Shown here piece after piece: positions 11,692 through 21,600 of a DNA stretch of 64,000 nt. The notes under the pieces were generated by a model that was given only the letters and a program-made list of their open reading frames with translations, had not been told where the DNA came from and made no database searches. Each line of letters opens with the position of its first letter. Position 1 is the first letter of the stretch. The DNA is from Mnemiopsis leidyi (Eukaryota; Ctenophora; Tentaculata; Lobata; Bolinopsidae), in assembly GCA_000226015.1 (NCBI GenBank), contig JH153147.1, forward strand, positions 2,500-66,499. Direction: 5' to 3'. Both the position numbers and the translations under genes were made by a program.

Positions 11692-12211
11692 AGAGTATTA
11701 TAGTTTATTCGATAACATGAGGATTGCCTAAATATGTATATTCCATGACTTATTTAATGAGTAGGTTAGTCGATATTATGCTACTAGGGTCAGAAAAATA
11801 ATTGATTTTTTATCTGAAAACAACTTAATTACTTAAACTGTTTTTTACTTAGTAAAATGTAAACTTAGTGCTATTTTAGCTTTATTCTTAAAGCATGTTA
11901 GATATTCTTAGATTGGATTATTGCATGTTAACTTGTTTTCGTTTTTATATGTATTTATAAATTGCTGCTTTCGTTATTTAGAACTAATTTATTCTACATA
12001 GTTTTATGAAATATTTACATGGATGGAATCATCTTGTCTTTGTTTGAAATAGAAAACATTAAGAACTAAACGATGATCAGGAAATATTATTAAGATCTTC
12101 AGGTTCTTTTTGTGATCCATGTTTTCAATACTAATCGTCAATTTGACAATATATTAGTCCTTAAAACAAAATACGACCTCACGACTCACCAACATCATTT
12201 AGTTATTAGAT
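11692..12211. other. Intergenic spacer between ALDH7A1 and SPT4
   Basis: AT-rich. No exon, RNA gene or repeat recognised. Confidence 0.45.
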
Positions 12212-13515
12212 ATGGAAGTTGTCCCGAAAGATCTTAACAATATAAGGGCTTGTATGATGTGCTCTCTTCTGAAGAACACAGAACAGTTTATTATAGACGG
12301 GTGTGACAACTGCGACCAGTGGTAAGTACAGAGAATCAAACCTGATTTGAGTTTATCTAAAATAAGATATTGATATACTCAACAGTGCAATGTGCATAAT
12401 AGCTGCTTTTTTGCGGGTAACTTTTTTCCATCCTCTGCACTGAAAATGACGTTTTTCCCTCATTAAAGACTCCAGACTCATGTTATTATATAATGTTATA
12501 TTCTGTTTCCCAGGTTGAGTTTGAAGAACAACAGAGAGCGAGTGTTAGAATGTTATTATATAATGTTATATTCTGTTTCCCAGGTTGAGTTTGAAGAACA
12601 ACAGAGAGCGAGTGTTAGAATGTACGTCTCCTAACTACGAGGGAATGATATCACTTACTAATCCTGATGAGAGTTGGGTAGCACGGTGGCAGGGAATACG
12701 CGGTCTTGTAAGTTTTAAGTTATTTATAGTTGTAGGGAATACGCGGTCTTGTAAGTTTTAAGTTATTTGTTGTTGCAGGGAATACGCGGTCTTGTAAGTT
12801 TTAAGTTATTAGTTGTTGTAGGGAATANNNNNNNNNNNNNNNNNNNNNNNNNNNNNNNNNNNNNNNNNNNNNNNNNNNNNNNNNNNNNNNNNNNNNNNNN
12901 NNNNNNNNNNNNNNNNNNNNNNNNNNNNNNNNNNNNNNNNNNNNNNNNNNNNNNNNNNNNNNNNNNNNNNNNNNNNNNNNNNNNNNNNNNNNNNNNNNNN
13001 NNNNNNNNNNNNNNNNNNNNNNNNNNNNNNNNNNNNNNNNNNNNNNNNNNNNNNNNNNNNNNNNNNNNNNNNNNNNNNNNNNNNNNNNNNNNNNNNNNNN
13101 NNNNNNNNNNNNNNNNNNNNNNNGCAGGGAATACGCGGTCTTGTAAGTTTTAAGTTATTTATTGTTGCAGGGAATACGCGGTCTTGTAAGTTTTAAATTA
13201 TTTATTGTGGCAGGGAATACGCGGTCTTGTAAGTTTTAAGTTATTTATAGTTGAAGGAATAGGCGGTCTTGTAAGCTTGTAGTTGTAAGCATCCACATCA
13301 CATCAAATAGACAGATCTTATGCTTTATCTTGTCTTATCAGCTGCAACATGGCTGTTTAGATCGTCTACTGTTCTGTCAGTTAACAACTTTATATACCAT
13401 TCAGGTACGTGGAATGTACGCCATATCAGTAATGGGAAAGATGCCTTCCCACATACAGCGAGAGTTGGAGAGACAAGGACGGAAGTACAAGAGCAGAGAT
13501 CTCGGAATTAAATAG
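12212..13515 (+). CDS. SUPT4H1: Transcription elongation factor SPT4
   Basis: Three exons (12212-12321, 12584-12707, 13405-13515) give 114 residues against 117 in human. SPT4 pairs with SPT5 as DSIF, the RNA polymerase II pausing/processivity factor. The N-terminal zinc finger is complete (ACMMCSLL, then GCDNCDQW and a later VLEC), followed by MISLTNPDESWVARWQ and GMYAISVMGKMP, both family signatures. Exon 2 must begin at the second of two duplicated acceptors: use of the first shifts frame and meets a stop. The exon 2/intron 2 donor sits at the head of a 43-bp minisatellite that repeats the last 15 exon bases and the donor. One copy of the exon-end peptide GIRGL matches the length of other SPT4 proteins. 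Confidence 0.93.
12481..12620 (+). repeat. 70-bp tandem duplication across SPT4 intron 1/exon 2 acceptor
   Basis: Two identical 70-bp copies (12481-12550, 12551-12620). Each contains the end of intron 1, the acceptor TTCTGTTTCCCAG and the first 38 bases of exon 2. 70 is not a multiple of 3; only the downstream acceptor (exon from 12584) keeps the SPT4 frame. Confidence 0.95.
12690..13278 (+). repeat. 43-bp minisatellite across SPT4 exon 2 donor
   Basis: The unit is 43 bp and includes GGAATACGCGGTCTT followed by GTAAGT, usually preceded by TTGTTGCAG or TTGTTGTAG. Donor copies are visible at 12708, 12751, 12794, 13143, 13186, 13229 and 13271. The array runs through the 296-N gap; if the gap length is right there are about 13-14 copies. 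The first copy is the real exon end; most later copies are a potential 15-nt phase 0-0 exon with its own acceptor and donor. Confidence 0.93.
12828..13123. other. Assembly gap (N run)
   Basis: 296 undetermined bases in the middle of the SPT4 minisatellite, which is the probable reason the assembly failed there. Confidence 0.99.
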
Positions 13516-14051
13516 TTTTTAATTTAATTGTTTTTATTTATAGAATGAATATTGATCGGGTTGTCAAAGCAAACGTGAACCGGCCAATTCCAGTGTTCAA
13601 ATACTTTATCTAAAATTAAATATCTGTGATGACTTAAACTTTGTTGAATACAGTTACAAGAAACTTTCTCACGGTACTGAAAAAGATTAAAAAGCGGCTG
13701 TTTCTAGCTAAATATTGTAAGGTTCTGTTATGTAGGCATAATATCTAGTCTATTTCATCAACTATGACATCGTTAAATCTGTTATTACAAAAATTTTGTT
13801 CAAACCTTAAAAGCAAACTTTAGTTTTCTTGTTTTTATTGTAAAATATTGCTTACTTTATTCATCGTTATTAGCACAAATGATACAATTGTAAAGCGTTT
13901 AGTTAAAACTCTAACCAGTAGTTTAGGGAACTTTCATCACCACAGATAATAATTGTTTCTCTAAAAACAAAGCTTTCAGATAGTAGAATCGTGCAAGTCT
14001 TTCTCGACATCGCCCTTCCCTTCTCCTTCGTGCGCTTCACAGACACTCCCG
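13516..14051. other. Spacer and probable 5' UTR of FAM210 copy 1
   Basis: AT-rich. A CTTTCAG acceptor-like site ending near 13979 may begin a 5' UTR exon of the FAM210-like gene. Nothing else recognised. Confidence 0.4.
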
Positions 14052-14579
14052 ATGTCCCTACACAGAACGTTAGTCAGAACTCTTCACAGAAACTTTATCA
14101 AGACAAGCTGCTACCAAGAAACAAACCGACCACACTCGCACAATGCTCAAAATGCTATGTGGACGTTTTCCTGCCAGCCTTCCCTCTCTCGGTCTCTGTC
14201 ACTTCATCAAACAAACTGTAAATACTTGTCCACCTCAAGCTCCCCGCCCAAAGTAAAACTCTCAAAAAAACTCAAGAGATACGGAATAACATTCCTCCTG
14301 GTAGATTGCTGCACGTGGGCACTCTCATTCTCCACCTTCTTTCTCCTGTTCTCCGCAGGAGTGCAGATGGAGACTCTGGTCTGGTATGTGGAGCAGGTAT
14401 GTGACGTAGCCTACTGGGCAGAGTTGTCCCACATTGACATGGCTGCGCTGACCAGCGATACCGCCGCGCTGTCTTTGTCGTTTATTGCGTGTACCATCAC
14501 GTTTCCTATAAGGATGTACGTCGATCTGGCTGTCTTGTTTGTGTTGAGGAAAATGGGAGTTATTTGTCCTCCGGAGTGA
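14052..14579 (+). CDS. FAM210 (DUF1279) family mitochondrial protein, copy 1
   Basis: 175 residues in one exon. The N-terminus is rich in Arg, Ser and Thr with almost no acids, as in a mitochondrial presequence. From about residue 68 comes the DUF1279 domain: KKLKRYGITFLLVDCCTWALSF (hydrophobic segment), FFLLFSAGVQ, a middle amphipathic stretch, then ITFPIRMYVDLAVLFVLRKMG, matching the family ending in which a proline-arginine precedes the last helix. Vertebrate FAM210A/B are inner-membrane proteins linked to mitochondrial translation and metabolism; FAM210A versus FAM210B cannot be decided. The next gene downstream is a paralogue in the same orientation. Confidence 0.78.
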   Translation: MSLHRTLVRTLHRNFIKTSCYQETNRPHSHNAQNAMWTFSCQPSLSRSLSLHQTNCKYLSTSSSPPKVKLSKKLKRYGITFLLVDCCTWALSFSTFFLLFSAGVQMETLVWYVEQVCDVAYWAELSHIDMAALTSDTAALSLSFIACTITFPIRMYVDLAVLFVLRKMGVICPPE

Positions 14580-14700
14580 CTGGAGTAACTGGAGTAACCT
14601 AAGTGAATGAAGAAATCTAAGCTTCTGGAGTAACCCTAGGTTACAGAGATCTTAGTTCCTGGAGTGACCCACGTGTATACAGAGATCTTAGTTCCTAAAA
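14574..14700 (+). repeat. Short degenerate repeats after FAM210 copy 1 stop
   Basis: GGAGTGACT/GGAGTAAC and CAGAGATCTTAGTTCCT recur immediately after, and overlapping, the stop codon, giving two to three diverged copies of about 45 bp in the 3' UTR. Confidence 0.6.
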
Positions 14701-15311
14701 AGAATTTTTGTTCCTGAAATTCGACATGAAAGTATCCAAGTTAAAATAGAAGTTTCATAATGAAGTATGAATATTAAGCTCTGAAAATGATGCAAATGAA
14801 AATTGATGCGAAGATCAAAAATCTTTTGAAGTTTAAGTAAAAAGTCAACTGGTTGAACTATATTTAATTGGTTCAGCATGTATTCATCAGGCTAGCAAGA
14901 TCTGAAATATCTATGTTTCCCTTTTTGGCTATTTGTTTTTTAGTTTATACTTTTGGTTTATTTTCGTAATTGCCTTTTCAAATGGTTTTTTGTCGTTGAG
15001 TGATGTACAATTCTTTTTCTTAATTTAACTTATTAGAAACAGATCATCTACTATTCCATATCATGTTCATTCTAGAATTTATACTCATCTACATTGGGTG
15101 ACTGTTATTGCTTTAATCAGTCTTCCATTTCTGTCGCCAAACAGTAACTGTGATATATCTCTCTTATTAAAGTAGGAAAATTAGAAGGTAAAAGTAAATA
15201 TTAACCTTATGCGTAAATCTATTGAGTAGGCCCAGTATATGATATTACAAACGTGATCATGTATCACGTGACTGTTCACAATTGCAGGTAAAAGTGTTAC
15301 ACACAGATGTG

Positions 15312-15860
15312 ATGTCTTTCATATCCAGATGCTGTATCTACTCTTACAGAGTATTTCCACGGGCGTGTTTTCCTGTGTCAACTTCAACCTCCGTTTTCAA
15401 TAACAATACTACAAACCTCCATGTACCTTCGAGATCGTTTTGGTGTTCCCGGAATCCTACATCTGACAGAACAACGTTTTCATCTCAAACCAAATGTTTT
15501 TCTACTAGTCCAGCAAAGAAAATATCAAAAATGGGTTTAATTGCTGAGTACGGAATAGCAATTTTGGTGGTCGACTTCTTTCTCTTCTCTGTTTCTACTT
15601 GCGCCTTTTTCATTCTTCTATCTAAGGGGGTTGAAATGACTGAAATCCTAGCTTTCTTAGAGACATATATCAACATTGATTACTGGATAGATCTACTTCA
15701 TGTCGATAAGAGTATTTTGACGGGGAACGGATCTAAATTTGTCATATCGGCTTTGGCCTCTGAGCTCCTATCTCCCTTGAGGACTCCAGTGGATCTTGGT
15801 ATATTGTACCTATTGAAACGGAAGGGTATCATTGGTAAAACTAAAGAAAATGAAAATTGA
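15312..15860 (+). CDS. FAM210 (DUF1279) family mitochondrial protein, copy 2
   Basis: Single coding exon of 182 residues from ATG 15312; an AG at about 15286-15287 just upstream looks like an acceptor after a 5' UTR intron. Residues 1-75 are basic and Ser/Thr-rich (presequence-like). The DUF1279 core follows: MGLIAEYGIAILVVDFFLF, FFILLSKGVEMTEIL, LLHVDKSILTGNG and LRTPVDLGILYLLKRKGIIG. It aligns throughout with copy 1, and the two share little outside the domain, so the duplication is old. Function as for copy 1, inferred from family. Confidence 0.78.
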   Translation: MSFISRCCIYSYRVFPRACFPVSTSTSVFNNNTTNLHVPSRSFWCSRNPTSDRTTFSSQTKCFSTSPAKKISKMGLIAEYGIAILVVDFFLFSVSTCAFFILLSKGVEMTEILAFLETYINIDYWIDLLHVDKSILTGNGSKFVISALASELLSPLRTPVDLGILYLLKRKGIIGKTKENEN

Positions 15861-15964
15861 AATATTCTACTTTTGTAATGCTATTACATAATTAATTTAT
15901 TACATTAGTTAAAATACGCAGGAGGGGGCTGATTCTGATTAATTTATTATAGTTCTTGATTCTT

Positions 15965-16160
15965 TCAATGGCGATGCTGGCAAAATATTTTTAACTGGGA
16001 ATCTTTGTTTGTTATATCGTTATTTACCACACAGCTAAACACTACTTTAAAGATCCCTTTTAATGTAGGTAATAGGTATGCCCGCCATACTATATTTCTT
16101 TATGATGACGGTAACTTGTATGTCTTAAAGAAGAGGGGTATAATTGGTAAATTTGAGTAG
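15965..16160 (+). pseudogene. Decayed third FAM210 fragment
   Basis: Sequence translating as roughly KIFLTGN (about 15985) and NLYVLKKRGIIGKFE ending at TAG near 16160 matches SILTGN and ILYLLKRKGIIGK of copy 2 at the correct spacing, but the frame between is broken and no 5' part is visible. It lies directly downstream of copy 2 on the same strand, as expected for a tandem duplicate that decayed. Confidence 0.65.
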
Positions 16161-16798
16161 TTCAAATATACATGTACACTGTACAGTACTGTGTTCAACA
16201 TGCATCTTTGTCTTACGAAATAGTGATATTTAGATCAGTGATTTTTAATGAGCTTGAGTAAATATTGCTGTAGACAACACTCTTCCTTAGATATGTCAAA
16301 TCATTTAAAACTCGTATCTTGTATGTTATTTCCAAGAACTGTAATTACTAAGAACACAACTCCGTACTCCAGTTATATATATGACTCAATACTGTGCTGT
16401 ATGTCTTTAGTAAACTAAAGTGTGAATAGGAGTGACTGTACATAAACCTCACCAACGTATCTTCTAGGTAGAGTTTAGAATTATTAAAACAACATAATTG
16501 GTTATATGTTAATTCTGGAGAAGTACTCGAACATAAATTTATTTGCCATCATACGTTTTCAACTATTGAATTTGCGTTATTATTAGACTTTATTAAGTTC
16601 TTGGAAATCAGACGAGAGGTGAATTGTTTCCAATGTACTGTTTAAATACCGTTGATTTAACACAAATGTTATCAAATATAATCAAGCCTAATGACAACTA
16701 CATGCTATAGGTCAACTTGGTTAAACAAAATCAAAGCCACACTTAAATAACTCCCACAAATCAATCCACGAATCAACTGTATCTCTAATCATCTCAAC

Positions 16799-18217
16799 AT
16801 GGCTGATCACGCTCAATCCTGCCAAGGCTGTTTCTTCAAGCGATGTCCTGACAGGATACTGAAACTGTTTTCATATTTCCTCTTTGTCGCAGCTCTGTAC
16901 ATAACATGTTTTGTAACCACCGCATCCCTTTCTAAGCCTGGAGGCCCCATTTTCTCACTTTTCGTTCTTGTTTTACTAGCACTTGGTGCTGGGCAGCTCC
17001 TGAAGATCGCTAAAATTCCTCCCATGCTTGGAATGTTGCTTGTAGGGGTGGCTCTTAGCAACATTCCAAAAGTTAAGGAGTGGACCATTCTGGACGCTCA
17101 AATATCATCAGATCTAAAAACAATATCCCTCATGATCATTTTAATGAAAGGTGGTTTAAGCTTGGACATCATGGATATCAAAAGAGTTGGATTTGCTGTC
17201 ATAAGGTTGGCATTTATACCCTGTTTTGTCGAGGCGACCGTCTTTGCGATCATGTCCGTCTTACTCCTTGAATTACCATGGATTTGGGCGTTCTTGCTCG
17301 GTTTCGTCATCGCAGCCGTTACACCTGCCATCATAGTACCCTGTCTTGACGAGTTAAAGAAAAGAAAGTTGAAGATCGAGGAGAATAATATCACCACTAT
17401 GTTGATCTCAGCTTCCTCTTTTGACGATGTTGTCGCAATTAGTGCTTACATGGTTTGTCTGTCTTCCGCTTTCTCCTCCGACAAACCCCTCTATCTACAG
17501 ATCATCCAAGGTCCACTGGAGATTCTGATAGGAATAGCACTGGGAACATTACTGGGTATTGTCCTGTGGGTTATCCCTCCTGCTGGATCCAACAATCCGG
17601 ACAGTAAAATTAGAACTGCTCTGATACTGGTCCTCGGATTGTGCTCGGTATTCGGTATGAGCCACCTCAACTTTAACGGATCCGGTCCACTGTCCGTGAT
17701 AGTCATGTCTCTGACAGCTATAAAAGGATGGGGAGAAGATCAGGTCGTGACAGACATAGTGGACAAACTGTGGGTACTGGGGGAGCCCCTACTGTTTGGT
17801 TTAGTAGGGCGGGACATTCAGTTTGAGTTTATCACCCTGGATATTCTCTGGAAATCCCTGATTGTCATCTTCGTGGCGCTGTGTTTCAGACTCGGCGCTG
17901 CTTTCATGGCAGTTTCTTGGTCAGGTCTCACCGTCAAGGAGAAAGTATTTGTCAGCTTCTCTTGGATCCCCAAAGCTACAGTTCAAGCAGCGATAGGATC
18001 GTACGCACTGGCTGTCGCAGTTGAAAAGGGTGCGGACGAGATGGTTGTTGAGTACAGTAGAACGATTGTTACCGTCGCTGTTTTGATTATCTTGGTATCT
18101 GCTCCACTTGGTTCCATGTTGATGTACTTTACAGCACCTCTACTCTTGGAGAGAGCTGATACTGGACATTGTCAGCTAGCTGAGGGAAAGGAGGAGGAGG
18201 AGGAGGAGAATGTCTGA
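16799..18217 (+). CDS. SLC9B-type Na+/H+ antiporter (NHA), single exon
   Basis: 472 residues in one exon with about 11-12 hydrophobic membrane segments from residue 20 to 455. The CPA2/NHA core is clear: GPIFSLFVLVLLALGAGQLL, LGMLLVGVALSNIP, IILMKGGLSLD, FVIAAVTPAIIVPCLDEL, and the paired acidic ion-binding motif SASSFDDVVAI with D209-D210. Late segments include SWIPKATVQAAIGSYAL. The C-terminus is a Glu tract. SLC9B1/SLC9B2 exchange cations for protons across plasma or organelle membranes; which paralogue this represents is unclear. The single coding exon contrasts with multi-exon vertebrate SLC9B genes. Confidence 0.88.
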   Translation: MADHAQSCQGCFFKRCPDRILKLFSYFLFVAALYITCFVTTASLSKPGGPIFSLFVLVLLALGAGQLLKIAKIPPMLGMLLVGVALSNIPKVKEWTILDAQISSDLKTISLMIILMKGGLSLDIMDIKRVGFAVIRLAFIPCFVEATVFAIMSVLLLELPWIWAFLLGFVIAAVTPAIIVPCLDELKKRKLKIEENNITTMLISASSFDDVVAISAYMVCLSSAFSSDKPLYLQIIQGPLEILIGIALGTLLGIVLWVIPPAGSNNPDSKIRTALILVLGLCSVFGMSHLNFNGSGPLSVIVMSLTAIKGWGEDQVVTDIVDKLWVLGEPLLFGLVGRDIQFEFITLDILWKSLIVIFVALCFRLGAAFMAVSWSGLTVKEKVFVSFSWIPKATVQAAIGSYALAVAVEKGADEMVVEYSRTIVTVAVLIILVSAPLGSMLMYFTAPLLLERADTGHCQLAEGKEEEEEENV

Positions 18218-18639
18218 ACTGCACTCTTATCAGATCTGATTTCAGACTTTTTTAGCTTCAACTTCTGTCAGTTTTATCAGATATTTTCTTTACAATTGAT
18301 TCTGTGAGATTTTAATTTTATAAGATTCAATCACCTTATATGAAGTTCTTATCTCATTTGCATGGAGACGTATATTTCGAGCACCACAATTCATATTTAA
18401 TATAGTAAATTATTAAATTAGATCACAATTTGTAAAAAGTTTATTATTTGATAAGAATTTAATCGTTAAAACTGATGCGATGATCACTTGCACTAGGTAT
18501 TGTTATTGTTGCTTCGTATTTTCAGTATTTTCAGTATTGTAGTTTTACTATTTCAGCACTTCAACGCACACTATCTTTTCAATCATCAATCTAACCTTGT
18601 GATGTGTTCAGAAATGGCATGATGATATGACGAAGAGCA
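18218..18639. other. Spacer between SLC9B-like gene and DHX34
   Basis: AT-rich 3' UTR and presumed DHX34 promoter. No specific element recognised. Confidence 0.4.
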
Positions 18640-21600
18640 ATGAACAATCCGCAAAGAACAAGGGACAATCCACCAAGAACAAACAATCCTCGAGGAACGA
18701 ACAACACACAACGAACCTATAGCTTCATCCATTCTAAAAGCTACCTCAAACCCTCCTCCAGTGATTTGCCAGATTTTTGGAACTTTCATCAAAAATTCAT
18801 CAAAATCAAACAACGTCAACCTCCAGTCACCTACCCGATCAAGAAGAATGAGTTAGGATTACCAGCCACATTCCATACTCAGCATACTGTACCATTTGTT
18901 TGCATATCCAGCAAGGAGGAAGACGATAAGCAGAAATCTGAGGAATTTCACGAGACACTACGACACTACGTCCAGTTTAAGACAAAACAGACGTTCAAGA
19001 AGATAACTAAACAGATTGAGTATCAGAAGGAGCTTCCAATTTACAAGTTTAAAGAACAGATAATCAGTACTGTCAATGATAATCCTATTACTATTATTGC
19101 AGGTTAGATTTAGATCTATTTGTATTTCAGGCTGTTACAATTGATGATAGCATTACTTTATGATTAGGATTTATGATAAAATAATGTTTCTATACGATTG
19201 TCATTTCCATATTGCTTGTTTAATCTACCGATTATAAAAGGACTGAATGTCTACTTTAACCTCGCTCTCCAGGGGACACGGGGTGCGGTAAAAGTACACA
19301 AGTTCCCCAGTACTTTCTAGAACGTGGCTATCAGAGCATTGCTTGTACTCAGCCGCGCCGTATCGCTTGTGTCTCGCTTGCTACCAGAGTCAGTCAGGAA
19401 ACTTTCAACAAGTACGGTCAAGATATCGGATATCAGGTCAGGATTTCAGGAAACATATCTAGGTACCATGTTGCGCGTACTTATTATAGTATTTTGAAAA
19501 TGTGACGATTATACAAAATTGATTGTCAAATCCGGGTACCAGATACAGTTACACCTCGATTAACCGTGCCTCTATTTACCGTGTCCCTCAATTTACCGGG
19601 CCTTCTCCCTTTCCCCCGCGAGGTCCGATAAATAGAGGTTTTATGACTGTCCGGTAAATAGAGGTTTTATTGACTGTTAACATAGAGTAATATCAGGTTA
19701 GGTTCGATCAGATGTTATACTCCAACACTAAGCTAAGATTTCTGACTGAAGGATTGTTATTGAGACAATTACAAAACGATACAGAACTTTACGCCTACGA
19801 TCTGATAATCCTTGATGAGGTTAGTGATTTTAGTTTATTTACATTTCTCTTAAATAGGGAGTGGGGTTAATTTCAGAATAGTGAATCTAGGGTGAATATA
19901 TTACAAAATTGTGTCAGTGGCAGACTACAACTATATTGTAAGTTCTGACAAACTAGTCTAAAAAGAATGGCAGACTACAACTTGGTCGTGCCCGGCAACT
20001 GTAAGTTCTGACAAACTAGTCTAAAAAGAATGGCAGACTACAACTAGTTTTGACAAACTAGTCTAAAAAGAATGGCAGACTACAACTTGGTAGTGCCCAT
20101 GGGTTGCACCAACTGGAAGGTCTAAGGAGCCCCTAAGTTTTGAGCCGTCCTCAACAGTGCGTCCTCTGCCGGCCAGAGTGCAGCTGGAGTACTATTGTGT
20201 GTACCTTATGACATGTAATAACAGATCTGCCTATCGCGGTGACGAGCGATCAATGTTGAATGCATAGAGTACTACGCAACCCGGCAGTGATGTGCAATTT
20301 TCGTATTAGTACCTCGTTATGCCCGAAAATATTTCCTTGTGTTTGAAATTGTATAAGAAAAGATTCGTTACTGTGTATGTTTAGTTAATGCTATTATCAA
20401 TGTTGCATCTATACATCGATTGATCTTACTTCGACCTTGATAGTCATTGTTTTGGCATTCCCCCTCCAACTAAAGTCGGTTTCACGTACTATACAAATTG
20501 CCATTTATTTGAATGGTGACACTTTTGTGTCTTTACAAATGTAGGACGCGTAGTATCTCCAAGACCAACTGTGCGCTGAAATAACGCGCGTTTGCGCCGC
20601 GCGTTTTTCGCATTGTCATCAAGTCAACTGTGAAGGAGCCGACACTTCTAAGTTTACTGCCACTTAGCTGCTTAGCTCTAAGCAGTTAGCTTATGGCTAG
20701 CTCTCATCGGATCTTCAATTTAGCAAGGCTAACATCTAGTTTTAAGCTGGACATATAAAAATCTATCTTGCTCATCGTTTCCCGTTTCTGTACACTGTAC
20801 ACTGTAGTCTGTAACAAAGGAATCCATTGTGAACGGGACACATACTTGTTATAGAAGTTGCGTATCTTAACTCTCACATGCACTCTAAAACTACCTGATA
20901 AAACGTTTTATATGTCACAAAGTCATCGATGGCAAAACCCTCGTGCAGTGTTAGCATTACGAAGGGAAATGAAAAATAGCACCTGTCAGATTTATCTATT
21001 TAAATCAGGAGTTTTTGTACAACTTCATCTTTTAACTTAATACAAGTGACATGCAGAAGAGCTATAAACAAGCAAGAAATATAATCTTGTTAGATTTATC
21101 TGTCTACTGTTTCAATATCATCAATATCATCAATATCGTCAATACCAATTACCAAAGGTTCACGAAAGACATCTCCACGGAGATCTACTACTCGGAATTC
21201 TGAAGGGTGTTGTGGAGCGAAGACCGCAAATTAGAGTTGTGTTGATGAGTGCGACGATGAACCTTCAACTTTTCAAGTCTTATCTGCCAGGTATAGAAAT
21301 CAAGCTTACGGCTTTCTAGTCTGGAGACTTAGCTGCGATACTTTTACCCTTCGAATTAAGAAAAGTCTATCAGTAGACCTTGACATTTACATACTACTGT
21401 AGCCTTTAAAATATGACATAGTCAAGACTCCCCACAATCTTCAGATGCGCCCCTGATAACAGTACCCGGAAGAATGCACCCTGTAGAGATGAGATATTGT
21501 CCCACCCACGAGAGTGCTCTAGATAAGCCGTCCTCTGCTAAGATCAACCCAAAACCTTATCTAATCATCCTACAGCTTATTGACAAACGGTTTGTTCAGT

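Noticed and set aside
12767-13153. 128-codon frame through the N gap
   Set aside because: Composed of minisatellite and Ns; not a gene.
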